Shown here: one piece after another, positions 11,041-22,200 of the stretch
Position numbering within the stretch: the first letter of the stretch is position 1
Layout of the letters: each line of letters starts with the position of its first letter
Source of the DNA: Monosiga brevicollis MX1
Taxonomy: Eukaryota > Opisthokonta > Choanoflagellata > Craspedida > Salpingoecidae
NCBI RefSeq assembly: GCF_000002865.3
Contig: NW_001865048.1
Span: forward strand, 981,574 to 1,010,365
Reading direction: 5' to 3'
Length of the DNA stretch: 28,792 nucleotides
Program-made: the position numbers and the translations under genes
Notes under the pieces: generated by a model
What the model was told of the DNA's origin: nothing
The model's database searches: none
The model's input: only the letters and a program-made list of their open reading frames with translations

Positions 11041-13388
11041 TCAAGATTCCTGAGCTGTTTGGGGTGAGGTTGGCGTTGGCGTTGGTGGCGTGGCCGGCCG
11101 CGAAGGCAACTCTATGGCAGCCAAAGACTGCCAAGCCGGGTTGTTCTGAATTCGGCCGGTGAACAAATGGCGCAGCCAATGCCAATGGTCCTGGAAGCGC
11201 TCCGGGTCAGTTTCAGACCGAATTTGGAACCGCTTGAGCGCACCGGCTCGGTCGTGCGCCAACAAGTCGTGCGCCTCACGTAAATCTCGAACCAACGCCA
11301 CCGGAACCATGCACAAGGGCCCAGCATCAGTGCCTGCAAACATGGCCTCAGTGGAGGTGCCCACAGAGCTTTTCTCAACCGGCCGGGGCGAGGTAGCAAC
11401 AGTTTGTTGAGTGACGGGTTGTGGTGCCCTGTGGCGTCGTTTACGCGGCGGCGCGCGTAGGCGCTTGGTCCGATGAGGCCCACCGTTCACCTCTTCGTCA
11501 CCCAAATCGTGACTGGAGTCTGAATCGAGGTATACAGGTGGCCGCTTGCCATGGTGCAGCGCAGCCGGTCGCTCTTGCTCGAACCGAGCCTCGCGTTCAA
11601 AGGGCGACTCTGCCACCCCCCGCACTCTGGACTTTTGGTGCAGGTCGAGCCGGTGAGCAGTATGAGGCGGCTCAGAGAGCTTCTCCTCGGTCTTGACGGG
11701 ACTCGACACCAGGAAATCCTCCTCAGCCGCACTCCACGGCTGTACATTATTATTCACATCCACCGTCTCCACCTCGCTGCGATCATCATATGAACTACTA
11801 GTGTCCTCAACAAAAACAGTCGACGCCTCGTGATGATCTTCCACAGACCCCGCCTCTCCGTCCATCTCCGCACCCACATCTGCCATGGATCCTGCTTCGT
11901 CCTCCTCAAATTCACCCTCTTCTGGCCCATCGCCTTCGGCCGAGTCAATGGTCACGGGGCCCGCTGCACGTCGGCCGGCAACCATGGCTCGACCTCGGCT
12001 GAGCACGCTTTTTGTCGCCGAAGACACCGCGCGGGGTAAAGAGGCAGCTGTCTTACTTGGAGGCGCCTTGTGAGTTGGTGTTCCCAGGAGTTTGGTGGCC
12101 CTGGGCTGCTGCAAGGACAAAGTCAAGCGCAGGGGGGGGTTGGGATTGTTGATGGCGGTTCGCTTGCCCGCAAGCACGTCCAGACAAGTAGGACAATAGT
12201 CGGCTTGCGTTGGAAGGGGTGGATCATACACGCAGGCCAAGTCAAAGCCGCGATCGCAGCGTTCACAAAGAAGCACCTAGACTCGGGCGAGCAGCATGAA
12301 GCGGTCAGGGCGGCGCCGAAAGCAGAACAGGAGATTTGTGGAAATGAAGTGGATGCTGGAGAAGCAAGGCCGCACCGACTCTGAATCTTTCCCACAGACG
12401 TAGCAGCTCCGACACTCGAGGCATTCCCACTAGCGACCAGACACAGGTGATGGATGAGCAAGCCGCCCCAGCAGGCATGATGCTGCAGCGCTCTGCAGCA
12501 TCATAAGGAAATGAAAAGGAGGTTTGAAGGTCGTGGGCTTGGTTTGGGTGTTTTTGCTCCTGTGTGTGTGTGTGTGTGTGTGTTTGTTCCGAATCCTATT
12601 GCTGTTCCTGATCCTGACCCTGCTCGTTTTTGATTGGCTGCGCGGTGGGGCCATCAAGCAGAGTTGGAACAGAACAAGATAAGGCTTACATTCCACTCGG
12701 TGGTGCAGATGCGATATTTCTCTTCACTGTAGTTGAGACGATTGGTGATGCAGTCGTGGCATGCAGCTTGGGTGTTGCACTTGGAACACACGAGACGACG
12801 AGGTCCTGCAATGGCCAGCAAATTCGGACACAGGGAGCACCATTCATTGATTTTTGTCTCCTGGTTGCCAAGTAGACGCTCCCATTGCTGTCAGGCAAAG
12901 GCGTGAACGCAGCCAAGGGCGTGAGTGCAGCAGCAAGGGAGGGCTCCCACACAAATAAGCATCCACCAGTGAGACTCCAGTATGCAACGTGGAAACTTAC
13001 AAGATTGTGTTCTTCATCCCGGCCAACGATGCGCATGGACCCGCTGTACTGATTGAATTCTTTGAGCAAGTTGGAAGGAACCTGGCTACCTGGAAGCCAT
13101 CGTCCAGTTGTGCTGTGAATTGCACAACACCCAAACGCGCACGAAAGTCAGCACTGCCAAATCATGTTGGCGGCAGCAGCGACAAGTCTAACAATGGGCA
13201 TCGTGCGCTGGCAGATTCTACGCCACACTAGACCACGCGCTACCAAACACTCTGGACAAGCATGGGCAGGGCGACTGCTTGACTTTGGACAACACCTACC
13301 GAGTTTCGCGGTCATCGACGACCAAGTACTCAAGAGGGCCCTTGGACGCAAACCGGCGTCCCGCGAGAACCACGGGCCGCATGGTCAT
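11041..13388 (-). CDS. tandem PHD-finger (DPF-type) chromatin reader, 5 exons
   Basis: Exons (minus order) 13388-13300, 13112-13001, 12887-12690, 12429-12376 and 12276-11041 give 562 aa; the first junction is phase 2, the rest phase 0. An in-frame TGA just upstream fixes the start at 13388. Residues 15-60 (GPLEYLVV...WLPGSQVP...LLKEFNQY) have a chromodomain-like pattern. Two joined PHD fingers follow. PHD1 uses C84, C87, C101, C104, C110/H111, C113, C136 and C139; PHD2 uses C142, C145, C155, C158, C166, C179 and C182. The linking WECLECRSCYVCG and LLCERCDRGF blocks match the double-PHD module of DPF1-3, PHF10 and KAT6A/B, which reads acylated or methylated histone H3 tails. PHD2 has Asp163 where the zinc-binding His is expected. 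The long tail is acidic, then has a basic NLS-like block (KRLRAPPRKRRHR) and an alpha-helical end. There is no Requiem domain or acetyltransferase here. A SWI/SNF or MYST-complex subunit is the likely role. Confidence 0.85.
12561..12583. repeat. TG dinucleotide repeat in an intron of the DPF-type gene
   Basis: About eleven TG units inside the intron between exons 3 and 4 of the minus-strand gene, where it reads as CA repeats. Confidence 0.85.
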
Positions 13389-13661
13389 GTCCACCAGTCA
13401 GTGTTGGGTCCTTTTTTGCCCAGTCAAAGGGACAAGGCCGCATGTCCCGCGCGAGGGCTGGACGCGCGCCAAGCCGTCTTTGCCACACCTCAACCAACAC
13501 GCAAATCACACACAATGCCTGACCGAGAGGGATGATCGATGCTCCTAGTGCCCGTCTGCCTCACACACACGCCTGCCGCTGTGGAGCCCCGCATGAGCCG
13601 ACCCAATCAGCCGTCACAAAGACGCCCCAAGCACACCGCCACTCTCGCACACATCCAGCTC

Positions 13662-13673
13662 GAGCATGCGCAC
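13662..13673. promoter_or_regulatory. one-mismatch NRF1-like motif upstream of the DPF-type gene
   Basis: CGAGCATGCGCA differs at one position from the animal NRF1 consensus YGCGCAYGCGCR. It lies about 275 nt upstream of the DPF-type start, on the far side of an AG repeat. The role is inferred only. Confidence 0.25.
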
Positions 13674-13682
13674 GGCGCGCGA

Positions 13683-13686
<4 letters not shown>

Positions 13687-13718
<32 letters not shown>
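13687..13718. repeat. AG16 microsatellite
   Basis: Sixteen uninterrupted AG units followed by CG and a short TG run, about 300 nt upstream of the DPF-type start codon. Confidence 0.9.
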
Positions 13719-13720
<2 letters not shown>

Positions 13721-14855
13721 TGTGTGTGTGAAGAGGGCGTGAAGGAAAGTGTGAAGTAGTGTAACATTTGGTTTTAAAAGTCTGACAAATCGCGACTTGA
13801 CCTGAGCTCCCACGCCCCTTATGCTTTGGGCACAGACTCGGGTGGTGGTCGGCGGCGGTTTGCGATGTGGCAGGGCACAGGGAAGAAGATCATGGTAGCG
13901 GCTGGCAGTCGTAAGGGTGGAGGCAAGGTTGTCGAGCTCCATCTGGGTGGCCTGAAGCAGGTGAAATGTCGGATTGACCATGAGGGGCTTCTACGAGTAA
14001 ACAATTGGAAATAATTGTGTGGAAAATACGCGGAAAATCATGGGAAAATTCTTTGGTTTTGATTCAGCCGAGGGCGACGACCTGATGACGCGGGTGCTTG
14101 AGCAAAGCAGTCTTTATGAGCCCCCCCGTGCATAAATCTGCTGGTGCTCTCCAGTTCTAGGCCCTCTCTTAGTCCGGGTAGATTAGATGAGAGCTAGAGC
14201 TGTCATATGGTGCAATTCTTTACAGCTGCAAATTCGCAACCTCGACATGAGCACATTCACCCGAGGTGTTCACTCTTTGCAGGCCAGAACCAAATTCAAC
14301 CTTCAAATGTAAGCGTCGTGCGCTGGCCAGCCCACCGAGCCACATCTGTCAACTGTCAAACGGCGCCATCCCATTTCAACGTGCTGACAAGCATCAACCG
14401 CTCAGCAACAAAACCCATGGTTACGCATTTCTGTATGCACATCGGACATCCGGCCTTTCTTTTTATGGAAGTAAGCTGAAAAGGCCTTTTCACGCTACTT
14501 GTGGGGCTTCTTGCATGTTGCCTCGGACCAGAATGAAGCTCATGCATCCAGCGGAGCAGAAGGTACCGTTTACAATAGCCATCTCAAATAGCCGAGAAGC
14601 ACTGTAGTGCAGGCACGGGCGCCTCTTCCCTACCGTTCCGCGTCGAGCCAGCACGATGAAAAACTGAGCATCGCCAAATTGTCAGACGATGTGGGTTGTC
14701 AGATAAATGATTGCGACCGTTTGAAGCCGTTTTTTTTTGTTCTCGTGCGTGTGTGTGTGTGACCGTTTTTTTTTCATTTGAAACGGCAGCGGGTGACAGG
14801 GCGACGAGCGTAGCAGCCCGACAAGGCGCCTGATATCACGGCAGGTAGGTCATCA

Positions 14856-14867
14856 CGCGCATGCGCG
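14856..14867. promoter_or_regulatory. palindromic NRF1-type site upstream of BARD1
   Basis: CGCGCATGCGCG is a perfect 12-bp palindrome and an exact fit to YGCGCAYGCGCR, the animal NRF1 site. It lies 97 nt before the BARD1 start codon, a typical proximal-promoter position. Confidence 0.45.
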
Positions 14868-14964
14868 CAAGTGACGGTGCGCTGTTGTGTCTGTTGTTCC
14901 CGGACTATCGTCCAAAGGAGGAGCGGGCTTGCGGCAGTTGACGAGCTGGGCATAGGACACCAGA

Positions 14965-17900
14965 ATGGCTGCCACCGGCTTGGGCTTTGCCGAGACGCGC
15001 CAGGAGCTGAGGCTGCTGCGCAGCCTCTTGTGCTGTTCACTCTGGTACGTTGGAAACATGTGTATTTGGCATCAGCATCAACAACGGCCTCCACGCACCC
15101 GCATACTCAACTCGACTGGTGGTTGACCTTTAGCAACTCTGGCCGGATCGAGAAGCCGTTCTATCTGGTGACGTGTGGTCATTACTTTTGCAAGTACGGC
15201 CTGGTCCTCTCGTCTCCTTGCGCCATCATTGCCGTCTGCCTCACATGAATGTATCATCTGTATCCTGTGTTGCAGAGAATGCATTGTTAGCAAGCTTCAA
15301 GAGCAAAGCTCTTGTCCCGAATGTCACCTGCCCGCGGTGCCCAAGGACTTGCGCTCGGAAGACAAGGTCATCTTTTGCCCTCACCTTGATATTCTGTTGA
15401 CATGCTGAGTTGGCGCCCTTTCTTACCTGCTTGTACGTGCTTCCACTCCAAAGGTGGACGCAGCCGCTCGCTGCTGCTTGGCTCTGGAACAAACGCTTGA
15501 CAAGCTCACCAGTCAGCCCCGGGGCCTCCTGGAACGCACCAACTTACCTCTGGGTCTCGGCTTTACACGCTCCAAGCGCTCACTCAGCCAGCAGTGCCCT
15601 GCATCCATCGAGCCCATGCTTGATCAGCCCTCCCTTGAATGCTCGTCCATCGATGATCTGAGCCTTCCGACGATAGACCTCCAGCCCCGAAAGGGCCGCT
15701 CTCGGCCGGCGTCGGCTCTTCGCTCTCAGTCTAAACCGCAGCCACAGATTTTGCCCGCCGCCGCGAGCAATTCGGTGTCAAGCAATTCGGTGTCAAAGGA
15801 TGTGACTTCCTTCCAGCAGGCTTCGCCAGCAGCCAAAAATGTCAATGACTCCCAGACCTCACCACTGCCAGACGCCAACGGCAACACGAGCATTCAGGCA
15901 GAGACGGAACCAAAGCGGGCCAAGCGGGCCAAGCCGGCCAAACGCACCAAGCGCACACGATCTGCCACCATCAATGACCCAACATCAGCAGCAGACGGCA
16001 AAATCAAGTCCGGGGTCAAGTGGCGTCGATCCAACTCCCTCAAGACTGCTACGCCTGACGCGGCCGCGGACAGCCCAGTCTCTGACGATGTGCAAAGTTC
16101 AGCAGATGACAAGAGTGAGATTATTGACATCAAGCCAATTATTCCCGACGCTTCTGACATTCACACTCCAAATGCCAGTCGTCAAGGCGCCAAGCCACGC
16201 TCAGCTCGCAAGGTCCGTTGCGCCTGTTTGCTATCCTCCTCGGACCCCGATCTAGATCGGACCGGAATCAAGTCGCCTTGACACACGCACACGCTTGCTC
16301 CTGGCTCATTGGCGTGCTCTGTGTCTTGTTGTGGGTCTGCAATGGTGTTAGTCGCCCAAGACACATGTCAATTCCGTCGGCGAATCGCTGCTTCAGTGTG
16401 CCTGCAAGCGACCGTACGTGCTCTGCATGGTGGCGACCTCCGTTCCGGTCACCCGACATTGCACTCATACAATTGGGGGGCTCTTTTTTCTGCTCGCGAC
16501 TTGCCGTCAGAACGCCAAAGATGGAAGTCATCACCAAGCTCTTGGAAGAGGGCGCGCACGTCAACCATCGCGACTATAATGGTTGGAGCCCATTGGTATG
16601 TCCTGACCCACTTACCCATTGCCGAGCCCCCTCCTCCCCCTGACCCTTTGGTTGGCTCACCCGTTTCCATGCACCGCAGCACGAGGCCGTGGCGCTGGGC
16701 CATCTTGCCGTCGTGCAACTACTGCTCACTCACAACGCCGATCCAAACCTACAAAGCCACAGTCGCACCACCCCGCTCCACGACGCAGTCATCAATGATG
16801 ACGTAGCACTCGTACAGGTTAGTCATGGGCACGTGCAGAGTTCTCCTGCTTGCCACTGGTTGCCAGCCGTCGCGCGGTGTTCGTGCCTGCTATCTCCTCA
16901 TGTGTCACGTGTGGTGCTAAAACAAAACACCCAACATGTAGGCTTTGATCCAAGCGGGGGGCAACCCGTATCTGACCACGGATCGTGGTCAGAGTGCCCT
17001 TGACCTTGCTCGCAGCGAAGGTGTCAAGTCTGTGTTGCAATCAGCCCCCCCGCCCCCCGCCCCCGGTACCGCCACCAAGGCCGCCGTGGGCAAGGACGGC
17101 ATGAGTCCCATCCGCTTTATTGCCATCTCGGGGCTGGACGCCGACAGCAAGGTGTGTGCCATATCATGGAAAGCGCCATAAAAGGAACCGGGTTGCTGCC
17201 TGGCCATTTCAGTGGCTGATAAACTTGAATGTGACTTGGTGATGATAGGCATTAGTAGAGGAACTATGCCAACAGTTTGAGTTGGAGCTATGCCCTGAAG
17301 TCAACGAGTCTGGTACGCTAATAACATATTTTTTTTTGTTTCTCTGTGACACAGTATATGGCACCTCACAATTGGTTGTTTGGGGTGGGCAACACCACTT
17401 TGCATCGCAGTGGACGTGGTGATTATGGAAGCCGACGAGAAGGGCCTTGTGAAGCGCACCTTGAAGTATCTCGCCGCTTTGCTCTGCGGTTGCTGGATCG
17501 TCAATGCCACATGTGCGTTTTGTTCCAATCTTGCTTTTTTTTTTTTTAAAGGTCTGAGCACGAGGTTTTCGGCATGCTGTGACTTGATTGGTACTCATCT
17601 GGTCCATGTGCAGACTTGCGCGAGTGTCTGGAAGCACAACGACTTTTACCGTGCGAGGCATTTGAGGTCAAGGGGTGTTCTTCCACCTCGCATGTGGTGC
17701 GTCGGCAGTAAATACACTCGAGACATGCGGCGAGACCACCGTGTGACGTGTCATTTATTGGCGTTGTCCATCAATGCGTGTCTGTGGAAGCATCATGCGC
17801 CGCGCCAACTCACCTCATGGCTTCAATTTTCCCCTTTGCATTTTCCCCTTTGTAATTCTGCCAAATATGTTTGTCCTAGGATGTGCCACAGTTGGCGCGA

Positions 17901-18262
17901 ATCTCACGGATGAGCAACGTCAAGCCACTTTTTGACAGCGTGTCTTTTTTCATCGAGGGATCGACTCGCCGCACTTCCGGCACAGCGGCAGGCACACCTC
18001 CCAACGCCGATCTTCGCCGCCTCATCGAGCTTGGTGGTGGCAAGGTCAGCGTCCAAATTCCTGGCATGGGGTTCAAAAAAAAGCTCAACTCACGGATCCT
18101 GGTCTTGTGTAGGTGGTCACGCGCCGAAGCGAGTCGACCGTGGTGTTGCGAAGCTCGATGCCACGACACCCGAGGCGCTCGCAATCTTCAGGCAATTGCT
18201 TCACGCCAGCGGATCTACTCGATTGCATTGCCAATCAAGAGTTTCTACCATCTCTTTCCTAA
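14965..18262 (+). CDS. BARD1: BARD1 orthologue: RING, ankyrin repeats, tandem BRCT, 13 exons
   Basis: In animals BARD1 pairs with BRCA1 through the RING region as a nuclear ubiquitin ligase in DNA repair. Exons: 14965-15044, 15134-15193, 15276-15366, 15454-16212, 16352-16413, 16511-16595, 16680-16817, 16942-17151, 17249-17312, 17411-17512, 17614-17696, 17880-18044, 18113-18262; 682 aa (human 777), phases matching throughout. The RING is C3HC4 from C24 (CSLC, TCGHYFCKEC, CPEC), flanked by helices as in BARD1. Residues 80-340 are disordered and basic. Ankyrin repeats at about 340-465 include GESLLQCACK, NGWSPLHEAVALGHLAVVQLLL and TTPLHDAV. BRCT1 (about 478-565) keeps FIAISGL and RTLKYLAALLCGCWIV, with the phosphate-binding Ser and Lys of the BRCT pocket. 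BRCT2 (about 590-682) starts PLFDSVSFFIEG. This domain order is unique to BARD1. Exact donors near 17694-17697 are ambiguous by one codon. Confidence 0.93.
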
Positions 18263-18578
18263 ATGCCTACCGACCAGGGCGCTAGCTTGCGAGTATTGCT
18301 GGCTGCCCCTCTCAGAACCAAATCATTCACTACTGCAGAAGGAAAACGTTGTCGTTGATTCAGTGCTGCAGTTCCTTTCTTTTACTTGTTGTCCTCTTCG
18401 CTTGCTGTTCATGGCCAGCTAACCACGGCGCCTCTAGCATAATCGACCTATCTTGCCAGTTTCACGAGCCTCTTGCCACGTTTTTTCCAACGCCCGCGAT
18501 CCCCACCCCCCTCTCAACCTCTCGTGCCTTCTCATGATCATATGGGGGTTGTTGATGTTTTTTTTTCAGAACAACAAC

Positions 18579-18606
18579 AAAAAAAAAAAAAAAAAAAAAA
18601 AAAAAA
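18579..18606. repeat. A28 homopolymer
   Basis: Twenty-eight consecutive A bases about 320 nt after the BARD1 stop. No target-site duplication or retrocopied sequence was seen next to it. Confidence 0.9.
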
Positions 18607-18800
18607 TGAAAAGCGATCGTACAACATAAAATGCGAAAAAAGCGAAACAGTTGCAGATATAGTAATATGTGTAGTTGTAATTAATGCAGCAGTTTCTGAT
18701 GTTATTGTCGCTGCCTTTGAACTGTGACTCCTCTTCCTTGCTTCTGCTGCTTGCTGTGTGCTCCTCCATCATCCTCCATCGCGGTGACCGCTTCTCCTTG

Positions 18801-18833
18801 CTGCTGCTGCTTCTGCTGCTGCTGCTGCTGCTG
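18801..18833. repeat. CTG trinucleotide repeat
   Basis: About eleven CTG-type units, interrupted once by CTT, about 430 nt upstream of the sorting-nexin start. On the minus strand it would encode Gln runs, but no gene supports that reading. Confidence 0.85.
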
Positions 18834-19259
18834 CTTCTCCTTGCTGCCGTCGCTGCTGGGGGCGGCTGTTACTTGTTTGGTTGGGGTTGGGGGAGGGCGG
18901 GGGTGTTGCGGACGGTTTCGCCTTGTCCCTGGAGCTGCCTTTGGCGGATCGGAGTTTGATAGTTTGTGGTCCAGAGCCGCGCTCGCTTCCTTGGAGGGGC
19001 TCAGCTTCCGGCCTGTGGGCCGAGCGGGATCAAACCTGTGGGTGCAGTGACTGCCTCTGCAAAACCACACTGGCAAAGTTGAGCACGAGCAATGGCGGCG
19101 AGCCTGTGGTGTCTGGATACTCTGATCGACAACATCTCAAGCCTGCTGGGGAGGATTCCTGTTTAGCTCAAAACCGCACTCGAATCGACACGGCTGCGTC
19201 CGATACGCTGGACTGCAGGTTGAAACTCGTCGTGTTTGCCACGGCTTGACCGTCCAGCC

Positions 19260-22200
19260 ATGGAGCATATCACGGGACGCCTGCCCAAAATGGAAGGCTG
19301 GACGCTCTTCTTTGTGCGTTTCAAATCCACGCTCACGGCCCTCGATCAAACGCGTGTTTGGTTGCTGCTGTGCCTTTGCTCCACAGCGCCCTCTTGCGAT
19401 GCAAACCTTGCGCACTGACGGGTTCATCTTTCTTGATCTGGCCCCCAATAGATGGTAACGGGTGGCTGGGCGCTGATGGGGTGGCTGTGCTTTGCGTCCT
19501 TCTTTGGCTTTTGGGCGGCCAGTAAACTTTTCATTTTGCTCGTGGTCACCTTGATCAGGTCAGCCACCCTGTACATTGTCCAAGACGTGCGCCTTGCAGG
19601 CATCTCTTCTGGCGCATTCTTACCCAACACCAATGATCCTCTTCCTTCGTGCGTGATGTAGTGCCCTTGGTATCCTCTGGCACTTGTTTCTCCAGCATGG
19701 GCAGCAACACTCTGCTAAGCAACCCACTTCCAAATTAGCAAGCCCCTCTACATTTCGCCTCGGCTTGTCGTTTGTGCGTGCCAGGACGGTTTAAAGGCAG
19801 CCCGGCCCATTCTCCACCGTGCTTGCCTTTCTCTTGGCTCATGTCACCCGTACATCGGCTTGCCTTGCCCCTCTTACAGCCCGAGGTGCATCCCGTGCCC
19901 CGCGTGGACAAACGCGTGAGCGGCGCCTTGGTGATTGATGAGAAGATCCAAACGGTTTGTTCATCGCATAGTAATTTGTTTTGGCTCTGTCCGGGTCGGC
20001 GTCCATCTCTGCCCGCTTCATCATGTTCCGCTCCCTAGGTCATCTCCCTGCTGCTGCGCGACTACCTCGAGTGGTGGTTCAAGTCTTCGAGTGACGATCA
20101 AGACTTTGTGATTGAATGCGAGCGGCTGATCCACAACATTCTCATCGAGCTTTCGGTTCGCTGCAAGGAGATTGACGTGACGGAGTTTGTGACGACAACC
20201 GTCGTTGACGTGCTCGTGAAGCATATTCGTTTGTACCGTGCCACCCAAGCCGAGGTGGCGAAGAAGTTCAAGGCCGTGGCCCCATCCAACGAGGCCGAGG
20301 CCATCAAGCTCGAGGTTTGTCCCATGCCACCGTAACCGGGGTGGTCGACCGGCGTTTTGCCCGTCATCACAAAGCTCAGTTCTGTATTGATGCTTGAGAT
20401 GCAGAATGATCGAGCCGAGTTTTTCGTGCAGAAGGCCTTTAACAAACAGCAACTCAAGGGGATTTGCACCAAACCTGAGAACGAGCTGAGTTCGTTGTTG
20501 CTCTTTTGCTTCCGCCGGCTTCTTGCACAAAAATGGTTGCTCAAATCTTTGCTCATGGCTCAATGTGCGCGGCGGGACGGTGATGGGTCGAGCGCAGACT
20601 ACCTTCGTGACGTGTCTGAAATGCTGCTGTACCTTCTTCTTCCCGAATCGGACTTTCGGGCCTTGCCCATGCGCTATGTTCTGCGGGTCAGTTGCCTCAA
20701 ATCATGCCTCCTCAAGCTGCGAGTGGCCCAAGACCACTGCAAAAGCAAAACGTCTTGGCCCAGGGTTGACTGGATTCAACGTTCTTGCTGATGACGCATG
20801 GGCGTGGCCGTTGTATGGTACTTTTTCTGGGGAGCAGGAAATTTTGACAACGTGCACGTTTGCACCCACTTGGGCCATGATATCAGATGGCGACTACATC
20901 AATTCGTTTCCTGCTTGCTTACTGGACGAAAACTTGCTCTCCTATCAAGCCATTTTGGACGTGGCTAACATCTCCTCGGACGTGCAAGAGATCAAGTGGA
21001 TGCTGCAGCGTGTTGAAGAAGCCATTCAGGCCACGGTCCAGTCTCAAGACGAGGTACGAGCGTGATACTATTGGTTTTGGTTATTGATACAGACAGCTGA
21101 ACGAACAATCTCTGGGCCAGAGAGGAGGTGTTGGCAGGACAAAAGCTCCTCATCCGTCTGAATATGAGACGGTAACTGATTGAGCATCCTCACGAGCTTC
21201 TCCGCGATGCGATCCGGTTGCTACACAGGGGACGGTGCGCCAATCCTATCTTCACCAGATGGAGGCTCTTTTGTTTGCTCAGGTCCGGGTTCACGTCCCG
21301 ACCGTGCTCCCCGTCGCCCTTGCGACCAGCCTGAGGCCAAAAAAACCAACCCACTCACTGCGTTTTCCTGTTAGGCTCAAGTGGCAAACCGATATGCTGT
21401 TTTGACGGGACGGCCACGGACACAATCAGCGCCCAGCACCAACTCGCAGCAGGAGATTCTACCACTCAAGTTTATCCTTCGCAACTCTGTTGCCATTGTC
21501 TACTTTGAAGAATTCATGCTGGCCAAAGAGCAGAGCCACCTGCTTGCATTTTGGCGTGAGGTTAGCAACTGGCGACGCAAAACCTTTGAAGCGCGAAGTC
21601 GCATGGCCAAGGTGAGTCGGCCCCCCTCTTCTCCTTCGATCTGGATGAAGGCCGGGATCTGTTTGCGTCGCCTAATGTTTGTTTTTCAAGCAGGAGACGC
21701 TTCCCGTTGAACGGATGCAGATGGCCGAGCGACGCATCAAGGAGGACGCGCTGCGCATCTTTTTCCTGGTGAGCACCTCATTTGGGTCATACTTGTGGCC
21801 GATCATTTCGACCCTTCCTACTTTGGTGGCTCCATCCTGCCTCATTTTGCGCTCTGGACTTGCTCCTTCATAGTACTTGACTGACGATGCAGAGCAGCAC
21901 ATTGCCATGCCGCTGGACTTGGTCGCAGAGACCCACGAGCTCATCTGTCAGTCCACAGCCGAGGTCACAGCCTTTGACCAAATTCACGCCACGGTGCGCT
22001 CATACCTCTCAAGGCTCCGTATGCCTCGTCAAAGGTTTCTTCCCGTGCTCTCCTTCTCATACGGCCTTTTACTTGGATGACATTGCCAGGTGCAAGAGCT
22101 GTTACATAGTGACTTTTATCCCGAATTCCTCAAGTCTGACGCTTATGATCGATGCCTGTACACGCTCAAATTTGACGATCAGTTGGATCCCGCTCAAGCT

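Larger units (their letters stand above)
13389..14964. other. divergent intergenic region (DPF-type gene / BARD1)
   Basis: About 1.6 kb between two divergent starts. It contains an AG16 repeat, a short TG run at 14747-14761, NRF1-like motifs and an open frame near 13866-14014 that looks coding-like on both strands. No member of a known family and no splice chain could be found, so I list no gene here. Confidence 0.45.
18263..19259. other. intergenic region between BARD1 and the sorting nexin
   Basis: About 1 kb holding the BARD1 3' UTR and the sorting-nexin promoter. It contains an A28 run and a CTG repeat, and no coding exon that I can support. The open frames here are products of the repeats. 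Confidence 0.5.

Noticed and set aside
13539-13767. Frames on both strands with Arg-Glu or Ser-Leu runs
   Set aside because: These are translations of the AG16 and TG repeats.
14207-14607. Overlapping plus-strand frames of 90 and 113 aa, and a minus frame with Cys pairs
   Set aside because: No family resemblance, no consistent splice chain, and the two strands contradict each other. The Cys spacing does not fit a zinc-binding module.
17346-17410. Extra BARD1 exon after the acceptor CACAG at about 17353
   Set aside because: Including it shifts the frame and hits a stop. Splicing from 17312 to 17411 is in phase and gives a continuous BRCT1.
18579-18606. A28 run as the tail of a retrotransposed copy
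   Set aside because: No upstream retrocopied coding sequence or flanking direct repeats were visible, so a simple homopolymer is the safer call.
18702-19076. Minus-strand frame with Gln runs
   Set aside because: The Gln stretch comes only from the CTG repeat. No domain, splice partner or conserved block was found around it.
20490-20597. Reading through 20490-20597 as sorting-nexin coding sequence
   Set aside because: The stretch is open, but treating it as a GTTCGT-AG intron restores ENELNYLRDVSEMLLYLL, which fits the PXA consensus; the retained sequence has no counterpart in the family.
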